From JABDIY01 sp963803845 (GTDB taxonomy: Bacteria > Actinomycetota > Acidimicrobiia > Acidimicrobiales > SZUA-35): a stretch of DNA of 64,000 nucleotides. The notes under the pieces are model-generated. The model ran no database searches, was not told where the DNA came from, and was given only the letters and a program-made list of their open reading frames with translations. Location: the NCBI GenBank assembly GCA_963803845.1, contig CAWDNZ010000004.1, forward strand, positions 992,001 to 1,056,000, read 5' to 3'. Every line of letters starts with the position of its first letter. Position 1 is the first letter of the stretch. Below are positions 7,632 to 16,706 of this stretch, in pieces. The position numbers and the translations under genes are program-made.

Positions 7632-9173
7632 ATGTTCTGGGATGACTACAACTGGCTGACCACAGCGCTGGTCTTCACGCCGCTGGTCGGCGTGCTCATC
7701 ATGATGGCGATACCTGCCAAAGACGAGGAGAGCCACAAGACTGTGGCGCTCATCACCACGCTGGTCACCGCCGGGCTGGGCGTCGTCATGTGGCGGCAGT
7801 TCGACTTCGGGCGGGCCAATGTTCTGCAGTTCGAATACAACCGGTCCTGGATCGAAGTGGTCAACGCCAACTACAAAGTCGGCATCGACGGGATGAGCCT
7901 GCCACTCATTGCGCTCACACTCCTGGTCGTTCCGCTGGTCATCATCTACAGCTGGAACCACATCCCCAGTCCGGGGAACACCAAGATGTTCTTGATACTG
8001 ACCTTGGTGCTCCACACCGGCATGCTCGGAAGTTTCGTTGCCCAGGATCTGGTGTTGTTCTTCGTCTTCTTCGAAATTGTTCTTCTCCCCATGTACTTCA
8101 TGATCGGTGTGTGGGGTGGCGAGGATCGGTTGTATGCCGCGATCAAGTTCTTCCTTTTCACACTGTTCGGTTCGGCGCTCATGCTCGTCGCCTTCCTGGC
8201 GTTGTACTGGAACACTGGCAGCTCCACGTTCGACATGGTCAAGCTGGCCGAAGAGGTGGCCTCTCGAGACATCTCCCTCACCACGCAGGTATTGATCTTC
8301 GGAGGGATGTTCCTGGGCTTTGGCATCAAGGTGCCGCTGTTCCCCTTCCACACATGGCTCCCCGATGCTCACACCCAGGCACCAACCCAGGGTTCAGTCA
8401 TCCTTGCTGCCGTGCTCCTGAAGTTGGGCACTTACGGCTTCATCCGGATCGCCATTCCGATTCTGCCCGAGGCGGCAGTGGAGTGGGCCCCATGGATCGG
8501 CCTGCTCGCCGTGATCGGAATCATCTACGGCGCCCTCGGCTGTCTGGCCCAAACCGACATGAAGCGTCTCATCGCCTTCTCCTCGGTGGCCCATATGGGT
8601 TATGTGATGCTCGGCATCGCTACCCTCACCCCGTTCGGGATCAACGCCGCCATCTTCGGCATGGTCGCCCATGGCCTGATTACCGGCATGTTGTTCTTCA
8701 TCGCCGGCTCGGTGAAGGAGCGCTACCACACGCTGGAGATCGCCCGGCTGGGCGGTCTGCTCAAGCAGGCTCCTCACCTCGGCTGGATCCTCGGGTTCTG
8801 CACCATGGCTTCGCTGGGCCTTCCCGGTCTCGCTGGGTTCTGGGGTGAGTTCCCCGCCATCCTCGCCGCATACAACCCCGCCGAAGGTGTGAGCCAAACG
8901 CTTTTCCGGGTCTACATGGTGATCGCCGCAATCGGCACCGTGCTTGCCGCCGGTTACCTGCTTTGGCTGCTCCAGCGCACCGCCTTCGGTGAGCCCAGCG
9001 AAGAGTTCGCCGACGATCCCCACGTCCACGACGTAGTCGCCACCGAGTGGATCGCCTGGACCCCGCTCCTCGTACTGATCCTCCTGTTCGGTTTCCTTCC
9101 CGGCATCATCTTCGGAATCACCGATCCCGCCGTCGTGCAGGGCCTCCAGGCTCTCTCTCAAGGCGCTCCTTAA
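7632..9173 (+). CDS. nuoM: NADH-quinone oxidoreductase subunit M
   Basis: NuoM (513 residues) is the second antiporter-like proton-pumping subunit. The key charged residues are present: Glu148 in FVFFEIVLLPMYFMIG and Lys233 in GFGIKVPLFPFHTWLPDAH. About 14 transmembrane segments are apparent. GGGAGAG lies just upstream of ATG 7632, 9 bases after the nuoL stop. Length and motifs are ordinary, unlike its neighbour NuoL. Confidence 0.97.
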   Translation: MFWDDYNWLTTALVFTPLVGVLIMMAIPAKDEESHKTVALITTLVTAGLGVVMWRQFDFGRANVLQFEYNRSWIEVVNANYKVGIDGMSLPLIALTLLVVPLVIIYSWNHIPSPGNTKMFLILTLVLHTGMLGSFVAQDLVLFFVFFEIVLLPMYFMIGVWGGEDRLYAAIKFFLFTLFGSALMLVAFLALYWNTGSSTFDMVKLAEEVASRDISLTTQVLIFGGMFLGFGIKVPLFPFHTWLPDAHTQAPTQGSVILAAVLLKLGTYGFIRIAIPILPEAAVEWAPWIGLLAVIGIIYGALGCLAQTDMKRLIAFSSVAHMGYVMLGIATLTPFGINAAIFGMVAHGLITGMLFFIAGSVKERYHTLEIARLGGLLKQAPHLGWILGFCTMASLGLPGLAGFWGEFPAILAAYNPAEGVSQTLFRVYMVIAAIGTVLAAGYLLWLLQRTAFGEPSEEFADDPHVHDVVATEWIAWTPLLVLILLFGFLPGIIFGITDPAVVQGLQALSQGAP

Positions 9174-9181
9174 GGTCTCGA

Positions 9182-10699
9182 ATGCTCTCTCTTCTCGCAC
9201 AGATTGATCAGCCGGAGTTCCTCCGGCCAGACATCGACTGGCATGCTGTGGCGCCCGAGCTGCTGTTGCTCGGCGGTGGGGCCATCATCACCACGCTGGA
9301 TTTGGTCTTCCTGGAGCGCGTCCGTAAATACATGCCCACCCTCACCGGGCTCACGTTTCTCATTCCACTGATCGCCGTTCTCACGCTCTGGAACCAATCC
9401 GAGGATCTTCCCCGGGTAATGTTCGACGGCGCATACGTGGTGGATCGTTACTCGCTGGCTCTCAAGATCCTGTTCCTGCTGTCGGGTTATGTGGTTGTGC
9501 TGCTGTCCAGCGAGTACATGGCCGAGGGCGACTATTACGAAAGCGAGTTCTATCAGCTGTTGTCGGCATCGCTCCTAGGCATGATCGTCATGAGCTCGGC
9601 GCGTGATCTCATCTCGATCTTCGTCGCCCTCGAACTCATCTCCATCCCGGCCTACCTCATGGCGGCGTGGCGCAAGCGGGACCTCAAATCCAACGAAGCC
9701 GGCCTCAAATACATGCTGATGGGCGTATTCGCCAGCGGCATCATGCTGTATGGAATGAGCCTGCTTTATGGCTTCACCGGCGATACCAAGCTGTCCGCCA
9801 TCGCCGGCGCTATTGGAAACGGTGGTGAAACGTCGCCGCTCATCACCTTGGCCATCGTGTTCACCGTGATCGGGTTCGGGTTCAAAGTGAGCGCCGTTCC
9901 GTTCCACACCTGGGCGCCGGACACCTATGAAGGCGCCCCCACGCCCCTCACCGCCTTCCTTGCCGTGGCCTCCAAGTCCGCCGGATTCGTGGCACTGATC
10001 AGCATCGTTCTGGTGGCGCTCCCAGCCCAGTCCAACGTGGTGGAGCCCCTCATGTGGGTCCTCTCCGCTCTGACCATGACCGTCGGCAACCTGATCGCCC
10101 TCCGTCAGACCAACATCGTCCGCATGCTGGCCTACTCCGGCGTGGCCCAGGCTGGCTACATGCTGGCGCCACTCGCCGTGTTCGGCGACAACTTCACCGG
10201 AACCACCAACCCGGCGAACGCCATCGTCAACTACTTACTGGTCTATGCAGCCATGAACCTCGGAGCCTTCGCCGTGGTGCTGCTGGTGGCTCGCAAGACT
10301 CGCTCGGGTGAGATCGCCAGCTATGGCGGACTCATGAATTACGCCCCCGGGCTTGGCGCCGCCATGACGCTGTTCATGTTCTCCCTCGCCGGCATCCCGC
10401 CGGTGGGTGGCTGGTGGGCCAAGTTCCAGATCTTCAACGTTCTCACCCAGAACGGGTCCTGGGCCGGAATCTCCCTAGCGGTGATCGCAGCCGTGAACAG
10501 CGTGATCGCGGCGTTCTACTACCTGAACATCGCCAAGCAGATGTGGTTCCTGCCCGAACCGAACGAAGATCACACCCCGATCGGCTTCCCGGCCCCACTG
10601 GCGATTGCTCTCGGCATCACCGTGATCGCCACCATCGTGTTCGGCATCCTGCCCGGCATCACCGGCGATCTCAGCGACTTCACCAACGTCGCGCTCTAA
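9182..10699 (+). CDS. nuoN: NADH-quinone oxidoreductase subunit N
   Basis: NuoN (505 residues) is the third antiporter-like pump and the last gene of the operon. It has the conserved broken-helix and lysine region (GFGFKVSAVPFHTWAPDTYEGAPTP) and IVRMLAYSGVAQAGYM. ATG 9182 is chosen because homology begins at the following hydrophobic segment; a longer in-frame extension to 9047 would overlap nuoM and shows no family likeness. The gene ends directly at the repeat array at 10.70 kb. Confidence 0.96.
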   Translation: MLSLLAQIDQPEFLRPDIDWHAVAPELLLLGGGAIITTLDLVFLERVRKYMPTLTGLTFLIPLIAVLTLWNQSEDLPRVMFDGAYVVDRYSLALKILFLLSGYVVVLLSSEYMAEGDYYESEFYQLLSASLLGMIVMSSARDLISIFVALELISIPAYLMAAWRKRDLKSNEAGLKYMLMGVFASGIMLYGMSLLYGFTGDTKLSAIAGAIGNGGETSPLITLAIVFTVIGFGFKVSAVPFHTWAPDTYEGAPTPLTAFLAVASKSAGFVALISIVLVALPAQSNVVEPLMWVLSALTMTVGNLIALRQTNIVRMLAYSGVAQAGYMLAPLAVFGDNFTGTTNPANAIVNYLLVYAAMNLGAFAVVLLVARKTRSGEIASYGGLMNYAPGLGAAMTLFMFSLAGIPPVGGWWAKFQIFNVLTQNGSWAGISLAVIAAVNSVIAAFYYLNIAKQMWFLPEPNEDHTPIGFPAPLAIALGITVIATIVFGILPGITGDLSDFTNVAL

Positions 10700-11380
10700 T
10701 TCCCTCCGGGGGCCGTTCAAACGCCACGGAGGCTTTGCCTTCGGCCTGGCGACAGATGCTTGCGTGGCTTTGTGTTTGACTGCATAGGGCTTCCCTCCGG
10801 GGGGCGTGCTCTGACTCCCTCCGGGGGCGTGCTCTGACTCCCTCCGGGGGGCGTTCCGCCGGGCACGCAGCCCTCGCCTTCGGCTTGGCGACAGATGCTT
10901 GCGTGGCTTTGTGTTTGACTGCGCAACGATTCCCTTCGGGGGCGTGCTCTGACTCCCTCCGGGGGCCGTTCAAACGCCACGGAGGCTTTGCCTTCGGCCT
11001 GCCAAAGATGCGTCAGAAACTGAATGCGTGACTGCATAGGGCTTCCCTTCGGGGGCGTGCTCTGACTCCCTCCGGGGGGCGTTCCGCCGGGCACGCAGCC
11101 CTCGCCTTCGGCCTGGCGACAGATGCTTGCGTGGCTTTGTGTTTGACTGCATAGGGCTTCCCTTCGGGGGCGTGCTCTGACTCCCTCCGGGGGGCGTTCC
11201 GCCGGGCACGCAGCCCTCGCCTTCGGCCTGGCGACAGATGCTTGCGTGGCTTTGTGTTTGACTGCATAGGGCTTCCCTCCGGGGGCCGTTCAAACGCCAC
11301 GGAGGCTTTGCCTTCGGCCTGGCGACAGATGCTTGCGTGGCTTTGTGTTTGACTGCGCAACGATTCCCTCCGGGGGGCGT
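10700..11380. repeat. Modular intergenic repeat array after nuoN
   Basis: This 680-base gene-free stretch is built from a few modules. A ~45-base core (CTTCGGCCTGGCGACAGATG... to TTTGACTGC) starts near 10739, 10877, 11105, 11220 and 11311, with a divergent version near 10991. Each core is preceded by one of two modules, GGCCGTTCAAACGCCACGG or GGCGTTCCGCCGGGCACGC, and often by copies of a ~23-base unit, CCCTCCGGGGGCGTGCTCTG. Unit spacing is about 91-138 bases. CCTCCG...CGGAGG and CGTT-CA-AACG pairings make the first module a hairpin. Minus-strand open frames across it are repeat artefacts. Function is unknown: terminator or attenuator, mRNA stabiliser, or a small mobile repeat. Confidence 0.85.
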
Positions 11381-11412
11381 TGTGGCCGTCCGAAACATCG
11401 CTGGTCGGTGTT

Positions 11413-11486
11413 CTGGCCGCTTGAACCTTCGAGTTTCGAACCTTCGGGCGGTCAGGTGCGTCGTCACCGAAGTTTCGAGCGGCCAG
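11413..11486. repeat. Long inverted repeat in the convergent intergenic region
   Basis: CTGGCCGCTTGAACCTT at 11413-11429 pairs with AAGTTTCGAGCGGCCAG at 11470-11486 (15 of 17 positions), with a 40-base loop. It lies between the repeat array after nuoN and the end of the leftward methyltransferase gene, so it could be a two-way transcription barrier. There is no T-run, so a classical intrinsic terminator is not supported. Confidence 0.6.
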
Positions 11487-11506
11487 TTGACGCTTCCTAC
11501 CCACAA

Positions 11507-12463
11507 CTAGTCCCACTCGGCGACCCAGAAAGCGCCGAGGCCGGTGGGGTCGGTGAGGGCTTCGGCTTCGGAGATTCGGCTGCGCATTCGCATGGCGTTG
11601 AGGTCTGGTTTGGAGGCATGCTCACGCCAGTAGGCGCGCCCTTCGGCAACCAAATCCCCGATTCCCATCTCGGCACAGAACTCCGCCTGGGTCCACGTCT
11701 TGGCCGGAAGCGGAAGCTGATCCAGAGGTACATCGGTGGTGATATCCCACCAACCGGGATCTCGCAGCGGGTCATTGGTGCGCTGATGCTCCCGATAGCA
11801 CCGGAGCCAGCCTCCCCGGCGGGCGAGGTCCGCAGTTGTGGCGGCGCCGTAGTCGAACATCAGAACGCGTGCCGGTCTCCGATCCAGGATCGACTGCACC
11901 AATGCGGCAGCACCTCCCACGAGGGGATATTCGCCCTCGGCGAGGAGTGGCTCAGGGCAGGGCTGCCAAGCGATGGCCCCGTCGCCAACGAACGCTTCCT
12001 CACCACCTGCGGCCGAAGAGCGAACCCAACGAAACGGAACATTGTCCAGAAGTTCGTTGGCGATGACCACGGCCCCCTCAAGTGAGTCCGGAAGTTCCGA
12101 AGCCGTGGCGAGGTCGATCCCGTGCAACGTCCAGGCCCGGGCACATTCGGGTGCTGCTGCGGCGAGTGATCTCAGTAACGTGCCGGGCCCGGTTCCAACG
12201 TCGAAAACCCCCAAGCTCGCGGGCCTGCCCAGTTTGTTCCACACCTCGTTGATCCACCGCGCAACGAGGGTGCCGAAGAGTGGCCCGACTTCGGGGCTCG
12301 TGATGAAGTCACCGCCTCGCCTTCCGGCGATCCCGCGCCCCGACGTGTAGAAGCCGTCGGCGCCGTAGAGCGCCTGGGCTACGTACTCATCGAACCGCTG
12401 CACGGAGACGTCAATTGTTGATCTCGATGTCGGCGAACTCATAGGAACAAACGGCCCACTCAT
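11507..12463 (-). CDS. MidA/NDUFAF7-family SAM-dependent methyltransferase
   Basis: This 318-residue protein matches the Methyltransf_28 (DUF185) family: the N-terminal SPEVGPLFG block, the SAM-binding loop DVGTGPGTLL and ANELLDNVPF are all visible. The mitochondrial member, NDUFAF7, dimethylates an arginine of the NuoD-type subunit of complex I and is needed for its assembly. Its position next to the nuo operon makes NuoD Arg89 a reasonable substrate, but this is inference. The start is uncertain. ATG 12463 overlaps the upstream gene by 53 bases; ATG 12442 or GTG 12403 are possible, and family likeness begins about residue 21. No strong Shine-Dalgarno is seen. Confidence 0.88.
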   Translation of the reverse strand: MSGPFVPMSSPTSRSTIDVSVQRFDEYVAQALYGADGFYTSGRGIAGRRGGDFITSPEVGPLFGTLVARWINEVWNKLGRPASLGVFDVGTGPGTLLRSLAAAAPECARAWTLHGIDLATASELPDSLEGAVVIANELLDNVPFRWVRSSAAGGEEAFVGDGAIAWQPCPEPLLAEGEYPLVGGAAALVQSILDRRPARVLMFDYGAATTADLARRGGWLRCYREHQRTNDPLRDPGWWDITTDVPLDQLPLPAKTWTQAEFCAEMGIGDLVAEGRAYWREHASKPDLNAMRMRSRISEAEALTDPTGLGAFWVAEWD

Positions 12464-13223
12464 CGCTGGCGTTCTTCGTCATTTCCGCGCTAAACGGAAG
12501 TGTTGTGCCGTTGACCACGATGGTGCCGCCGGTCTGGGTGCCGGTGCCCGTTGCTGTGTTGGCGATCAGAATGCTGTAGCTGCTGAGACCGCTGAGATCC
12601 TCCTGGATCTGAGCGGAGCTGAGGTTGCATTCCGGAGCGGTCAGGGCTGCCGCTCCTTCGAAGTCGTCGGCGGCCGCCGCGGCCAGGAACTTGTTGGTGG
12701 CATCGATCGGACCGCGCACCAGGAGATACCCGGCGATACTGCACCCCCCAACGAGCACGATGAATGCGATGAATGCCAGCACACCCCAAAACAAACAACC
12801 GCGTCCCTTCTTTGGAGCGGGCGGCGGGAAACCCGGGCCGGCGCCCTGGGCATAGTTGGGAACCGGGCCGGGCGCGCCCGGAGGCGGAGCGGAACCGGGT
12901 GGGGTGGTAGCGCCATACCCGGGCGGGGTTGTGGGCGGCTGGGCGCTGGGCGGGGGGAAGTCGGTTCCGCTGATTGGAGGAATGGCCGACGCCTGAGGTG
13001 GTGGGAATTCTTGCGGGGAAGGGGAGGCCTGTGGAGCGGGGAAACCCTGCGGGGACTCCCACGGGTTCGGTGAGCCTTCCGGCGGGAGAAACGCCGAACG
13101 GGGTAGCGGTGGCGGCACCGCGGGACGTTCTTCTGGTGAACCGAACGATGGGATGTCTAGATCATCAACTCCGGCCAATGGGTCGTCGGGGAAATCGAAA
13201 GGATCTTTGGTGCCGTCAGCCAT
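12411..13223 (-). CDS. Proline-rich single-pass membrane protein
   Basis: This 270-residue protein has three parts. Residues 1-~135 are acidic, then very rich in Pro, Gly, Ala and Gln, and lie in the cytoplasm. A basic KKGRG stop precedes one hydrophobic helix (residues ~140-165). The outer ~100 residues contain two well-spaced cysteines and resemble the small extracytoplasmic domains (DUF4878-like) common in actinobacterial membrane proteins. I chose ATG 13223 over a TTG 33 bases further up. It overlaps the methyltransferase downstream and may be co-transcribed. Function is unknown. Confidence 0.75.
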   Translation of the reverse strand: MADGTKDPFDFPDDPLAGVDDLDIPSFGSPEERPAVPPPLPRSAFLPPEGSPNPWESPQGFPAPQASPSPQEFPPPQASAIPPISGTDFPPPSAQPPTTPPGYGATTPPGSAPPPGAPGPVPNYAQGAGPGFPPPAPKKGRGCLFWGVLAFIAFIVLVGGCSIAGYLLVRGPIDATNKFLAAAAADDFEGAAALTAPECNLSSAQIQEDLSGLSSYSILIANTATGTGTQTGGTIVVNGTTLPFSAEMTKNASDEWAVCSYEFADIEINN

Positions 13224-13277
13224 CGTTCCAGAGTACCGCGCCACTACCTCTGGCAATAGCCCCGAGCAACCCGCGCG

Positions 13278-13997
13278 CTAACCGTCCCGCTCGGCCACCA
13301 TCCGTGCCAGCTTCTCGAAGTTGATGCTTATGAAGAGCCCCGTCGCCTCGGCACAGAGAGTTTCGCCGGAGTGCAGCGTTCCCTCGGTGAAGATCTTTCT
13401 GCCCTCCACCCTCACCAACCGACCAGCGAAACGAAGCGGGGAATGAAGGGGGACTGGCGCTCGGTAATAGATCTCCAGTTTTCCAGTCATGCCCGGGGTC
13501 CCGCTGAGAACTTGGGTAGCGCCCAGCAGTTCATCAAAGAGGGCGGCGATGATACCGCCATGCACATGACCGGGCGGACCTTCATAGGCCGAACCGCAGG
13601 TGACCTCACCGGTGACGACGCCGTGCAGGTAACCGAGACGGAGTGGCGGGGCCAGCGGGTTGGCTTGCCCCATGATCGGGCTGAAGTCGCTGTGATCGGT
13701 ACTCTCGTTCGGGGTTGCCGATCTGCGGGAGGGTTGGGTTCGGGTGGATGCCTCGCTCACCCCTTCATAGCTTCGGCCGTGGGGGTACTCGCTGAGGACG
13801 GCCCCGATGGTCTCCAACTGTTCAGCGACCTTGGTGAGTTCTTCATCGCTAGCGGTGGTGGAAACAAGCTGTTCGATGACAGCCCGAAGTGCGTCGCCCA
13901 CACGCCAAGTGAGCTGACGCCGTGGTGAACCTTGGGAATCCTGCAGGCCGATGACGAAGGCCATGAGGGCTGCGGCGTCGGTGGTGGGATCAGGCAT
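13278..13997 (-). CDS. Hotdog-fold PaaI-type acyl-CoA thioesterase
   Basis: The C-terminal half (residues ~115-235) is a hotdog thioesterase domain with the signature GHVHGGIIAALFDELLG followed by KLEIYYRAPVPL. Such enzymes hydrolyse acyl-CoA in the cytoplasm. The N-terminal ~105 residues form a helical region with a low-complexity linker that is not part of the hotdog fold. Total length, 239 residues, is larger than single-domain PaaI proteins. The substrate cannot be read from the sequence. The gene is leftward, 54 bases upstream of the membrane protein gene. Confidence 0.85.
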   Translation of the reverse strand: MPDPTTDAAALMAFVIGLQDSQGSPRRQLTWRVGDALRAVIEQLVSTTASDEELTKVAEQLETIGAVLSEYPHGRSYEGVSEASTRTQPSRRSATPNESTDHSDFSPIMGQANPLAPPLRLGYLHGVVTGEVTCGSAYEGPPGHVHGGIIAALFDELLGATQVLSGTPGMTGKLEIYYRAPVPLHSPLRFAGRLVRVEGRKIFTEGTLHSGETLCAEATGLFISINFEKLARMVAERDG

Positions 13998-14041
13998 AAC
14001 TGACGACGAGCGTAGTCAGCGCCGGGCTGTTTGCGAGTTGG

Positions 14042-14452
14042 CTAGCGGGAGCGCAGCTCTTTACGCCACACCACGCGCAACCCAGACCACGTGGCGTCGA
14101 TGGCACAGACCTTGTTGTCCACCAGACCCATTGGCAGTGCGATCTCCCGCACGGTGTCTTCGGTGATGTTGGTAGGAACCTTCGATGCCTTCTTCGGCCA
14201 GGCCGCCCAGAGCGATCCGTCGGGAAAGATCGACTGCGAGGATTTGATGATCATCTCCTCCAAGCGCTGGCGCTCGGTTGCGAATGCGATCACAACGTCG
14301 GGGTGCTTCGGCAGGCGAGTGGAGAACGAAACGCCCGGTGGGAGGTCAAGCAGTAGAGAGCGGAAGTCTTCGGGTTCGCTGAGAAGACAGACGCGGTTGC
14401 CGTCCTTGATACCGAGCTTCTTGCCTAGTGGGGTTCCCGAGTAGCCAGCCAC
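14042..14452 (-). CDS. DUF3052 family protein
   Basis: This 136-residue protein matches DUF3052, a small family common in actinobacteria. It begins with the family pattern YSGTPLGKKLGIKDGNRV, a central PDVVIAFA strand, the SLWAAWPKKASK segment and a C-terminal block ending in TWSGLRVVWRKEL. The family has no established function. It starts at GTG 14452 with no obvious Shine-Dalgarno. The 137 bases between this gene and the next, divergent gene must hold both promoters; I see no clear operator there. Confidence 0.85.
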   Translation of the reverse strand: MAGYSGTPLGKKLGIKDGNRVCLLSEPEDFRSLLLDLPPGVSFSTRLPKHPDVVIAFATERQRLEEMIIKSSQSIFPDGSLWAAWPKKASKVPTNITEDTVREIALPMGLVDNKVCAIDATWSGLRVVWRKELRSR

Positions 14453-14589
14453 ATTCTGACGCTAGTCGCACGAGATGGTCGCGAGGGCTTCGATTGAGCA
14501 ACCGACGTCTGCTAGGTCTATCCGTCGCGATCGATGTGTTGGCAGGTTGTCGCTTGGCGGCCCCCACCTCCCGATCTAGGGTCTGATCC

Positions 14590-15315
14590 ATGAGCATGAT
14601 CGAACGGTTCCGAGAACTTCACACCACTGGCTGCTTCGTGATGCCCAATCCTTGGGATCGAGGGTCGGCCCGGATCATGGAGCGGCTCGGCTTCCCGGCG
14701 TTGGCCACCAGTAGCAGCGCCTACGCACGGTCGCGTGGCAAGAACGATCAGGAGCTCACGCGGGACGAGTTGGTGGCCCATGTGGACGATCTCGCCGCAT
14801 TCATCGGCGTGCCGTTGAATGTGGATAGTGAACGCCTGTATCCCCATGACCCCGGCGGGATCGAGCGAACGGTGGAGCTGCTGGCCAGTGCCGGTGCCGC
14901 CGGTTGTTCCATCGAGGATTTTGACCCCGCCACCGATGCGATCGATGACATCGATCGGGCCACCGAGGCGGTTGCTGCTGCGGTGGCGGCTTGCTCGGCT
15001 CACGGCCTGGTGCTCACCGGCCGCGCCGAAGGTCATCTGTATGGTCGAAATGATCTGGACGATACGATCCGTCGCCTGCAGAGCTATCAAGCAGCTGGAG
15101 CCGACGTGGTGTATGCACCGGGGATTTTCGTTCCGTCCGATATCTCCCGCATCGTCGCCGAGGTTGATGCGCCGGTCAATTTTCTCGACTGGCCGGATGG
15201 TCCCGGCGTGCCGGAACTCGGCGAATTGGGGGTGCGGCGAATCTCGACCGGGGGAGCACCGCAGAACAATGCGTATCGGTTCATGCAGGCGGAATTGAAA
15301 GAACTGCTGCCCTAG
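14590..15315 (+). CDS. Isocitrate lyase/PEP mutase superfamily enzyme
   Basis: This 241-residue TIM-barrel protein resembles the ICL/PEPM family that makes or breaks C-C or C-P bonds beside a carboxylate. The family N-terminus is clear (FVMPNPWDRGSARIMERLGFPALATSS), as are VDSERLYP (metal-binding acidic residues), SIEDFDP and TGRAEGHL. The catalytic KKCGH loop of true isocitrate lyase is absent, so it belongs with the carboxyvinyl-carboxyphosphonate phosphorylmutase/oxaloacetate-hydrolase-like members. Substrate is unknown. ATG 14590 is followed in frame by a second ATG at 14596. Confidence 0.85.
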   Translation: MSMIERFRELHTTGCFVMPNPWDRGSARIMERLGFPALATSSSAYARSRGKNDQELTRDELVAHVDDLAAFIGVPLNVDSERLYPHDPGGIERTVELLASAGAAGCSIEDFDPATDAIDDIDRATEAVAAAVAACSAHGLVLTGRAEGHLYGRNDLDDTIRRLQSYQAAGADVVYAPGIFVPSDISRIVAEVDAPVNFLDWPDGPGVPELGELGVRRISTGGAPQNNAYRFMQAELKELLP

Positions 15316-15407
15316 ATACTGCACGGCTGGTCCACCCAGGGCGTGCCCTTTCGCTTGGGCCCTTTGCTTTGTAGGCTGGGGACAGCACCGCAGAGGAGCG
15401 AAATCGA

Positions 15408-16388
15408 GTGGTAGCCACCGATCACAACCGGGTTTCCCTGGCGCCGACGGCCTCCCTGCTGCCCGATGTGTTGCCAACGGACCGGTTATTCGCCTCCGGT
15501 AAGGCCAAGCCCGGCACCAATCCCGGGTTGCGTACCATCAACAATCGTCGCAACGGGCTGGCCATCGCCTCGGTGTATGCGCAGATCTTCGGCTCTTGGG
15601 CACTGGTGGCGTGGCTAGACCACCCGCTGGCCTGGCTGGCGTTGCTGATCTGGAGCGCCCGCTGCATCTCCTTGCTCAATCTCCTCAATCACGAAGGCGT
15701 TCACGCATTGCTGTTCTCGGACCGGCGTCTGAATGACAACGTGGCCCGGTTTCTGCTGGCCCCAGTGGCGATCACCGACTTCGATGCATACCGTCGGGCT
15801 CACCTGGCTCACCACAAGGACGAGCTCGGTCCCGAAGAACCCGATGTGTCGATGTACGCCCCCTATCCCAGTGGTGGCTGGCGCTTACTCCGGCGCCTAG
15901 CCCGGGACTTGGTTGGTATCTCCGGGGCCAAACTGCTGTTGCTTCTCGGCGGAGCCTCGTGGACGATTCGGCGCCGCCTCGTAGGTGCTCAACTGGTGAT
16001 GTTCGCTCTCGCGTTCGCCATCACCGGAAAATGGTGGGCGTGGGTGGTCGTGTGGTTCCTTCCATGGCTCACCACATGGCAGGTCACCAACCGCCTTCGG
16101 GCCATTGCTGAACACGGCGGTATGGAGCGGGGATCGGATCGGCGGGTTACTACCCATGTGGTAAAAACCGGGCCGGTCTCGTCGTTCATGCTGGCGCCTT
16201 ACCAGGCCGGTTTCCATCTGGCCCACCATGTTGACACCAGCGTTCCCTGGAATCAATTGAAGGCGCTCCATGCTGAGCTAGAGCGGGCCGGGTGGATCAC
16301 ACCGCAACTCACCCACGCCAACTATCGGGCGCTGTGGCGGTATCTGGCCAGCGGTGAACGAGTGCTGGGCCCAGTCCCGGTTGGGTAG
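15408..16388 (+). CDS. Membrane fatty-acid desaturase-type di-iron protein
   Basis: The 326-residue protein has the three histidine boxes of membrane di-iron desaturases and hydroxylases: HEGVH (residues ~95), HLAHH (~127) and HLAHH (~274). Hydrophobic pairs lie between them. It would oxidise a lipid or lipid-like substrate at the membrane with O2 and an external electron donor. GTG 15408 is preceded by GAGGAG. It stands alone, so substrate and redox partner cannot be inferred; carotenoid or sterol-type oxygenation is as possible as acyl desaturation. Confidence 0.85.
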   Translation: MVATDHNRVSLAPTASLLPDVLPTDRLFASGKAKPGTNPGLRTINNRRNGLAIASVYAQIFGSWALVAWLDHPLAWLALLIWSARCISLLNLLNHEGVHALLFSDRRLNDNVARFLLAPVAITDFDAYRRAHLAHHKDELGPEEPDVSMYAPYPSGGWRLLRRLARDLVGISGAKLLLLLGGASWTIRRRLVGAQLVMFALAFAITGKWWAWVVVWFLPWLTTWQVTNRLRAIAEHGGMERGSDRRVTTHVVKTGPVSSFMLAPYQAGFHLAHHVDTSVPWNQLKALHAELERAGWITPQLTHANYRALWRYLASGERVLGPVPVG

Positions 16389-16433
16389 ATCTGCGTATCG
16401 AGAACCCATCCCTAACCAGCCGAAGTACTGAGG

Positions 16434-16655
16434 GTGACCCTGGATTCCCCCTCTGCTCGACCGCAGCCTTCTCGAATCAGATCATTCACGATCTTCACCA
16501 TTCTCGTGACGGCCTCGATTTCAGGGGCTGCGGTCGCGCAGCTGACAGCTGACCCGGTGCCGACGAGTATCGGTCAACCGGACACTGCGATTGCTACAGA
16601 AGCGCCCGCCACCGATGCGGCCCTCACGCCAACTCCGCTGGCCTTCGGCGACTAG
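16434..16655 (+). CDS. Possible small secreted protein
   Basis: A 73-codon frame starting at GTG 16434 encodes a basic N-terminus, a hydrophobic stretch (FTIFTILVTASISGAAVA) resembling a signal peptide, then a Thr/Pro/Ala-rich tail. The upstream GAGG is too close to the GTG to be a good Shine-Dalgarno. No family is recognised. It may be real because it fills the gap between two rightward genes with actinobacterial codon use, but a chance frame cannot be excluded. Confidence 0.35.
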   Translation: MTLDSPSARPQPSRIRSFTIFTILVTASISGAAVAQLTADPVPTSIGQPDTAIATEAPATDAALTPTPLAFGD

Positions 16656-16706
16656 CTGCCAGCCGGACATTCAGCGGGACCATTGGGCGGCGACTATCTT
16701 CGGTCC

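Noticed and set aside
10700..11400. CRISPR-like array
   Set aside because: Units are not separated by unique spacers of constant size; the modules themselves recur and adjoin directly.
10680..11516. Four minus-strand open frames of 97-178 codons across the repeat array
   Set aside because: They are Arg/Pro-rich, overlap each other in different frames and repeat the same peptides, as expected from a repeat and not a protein.
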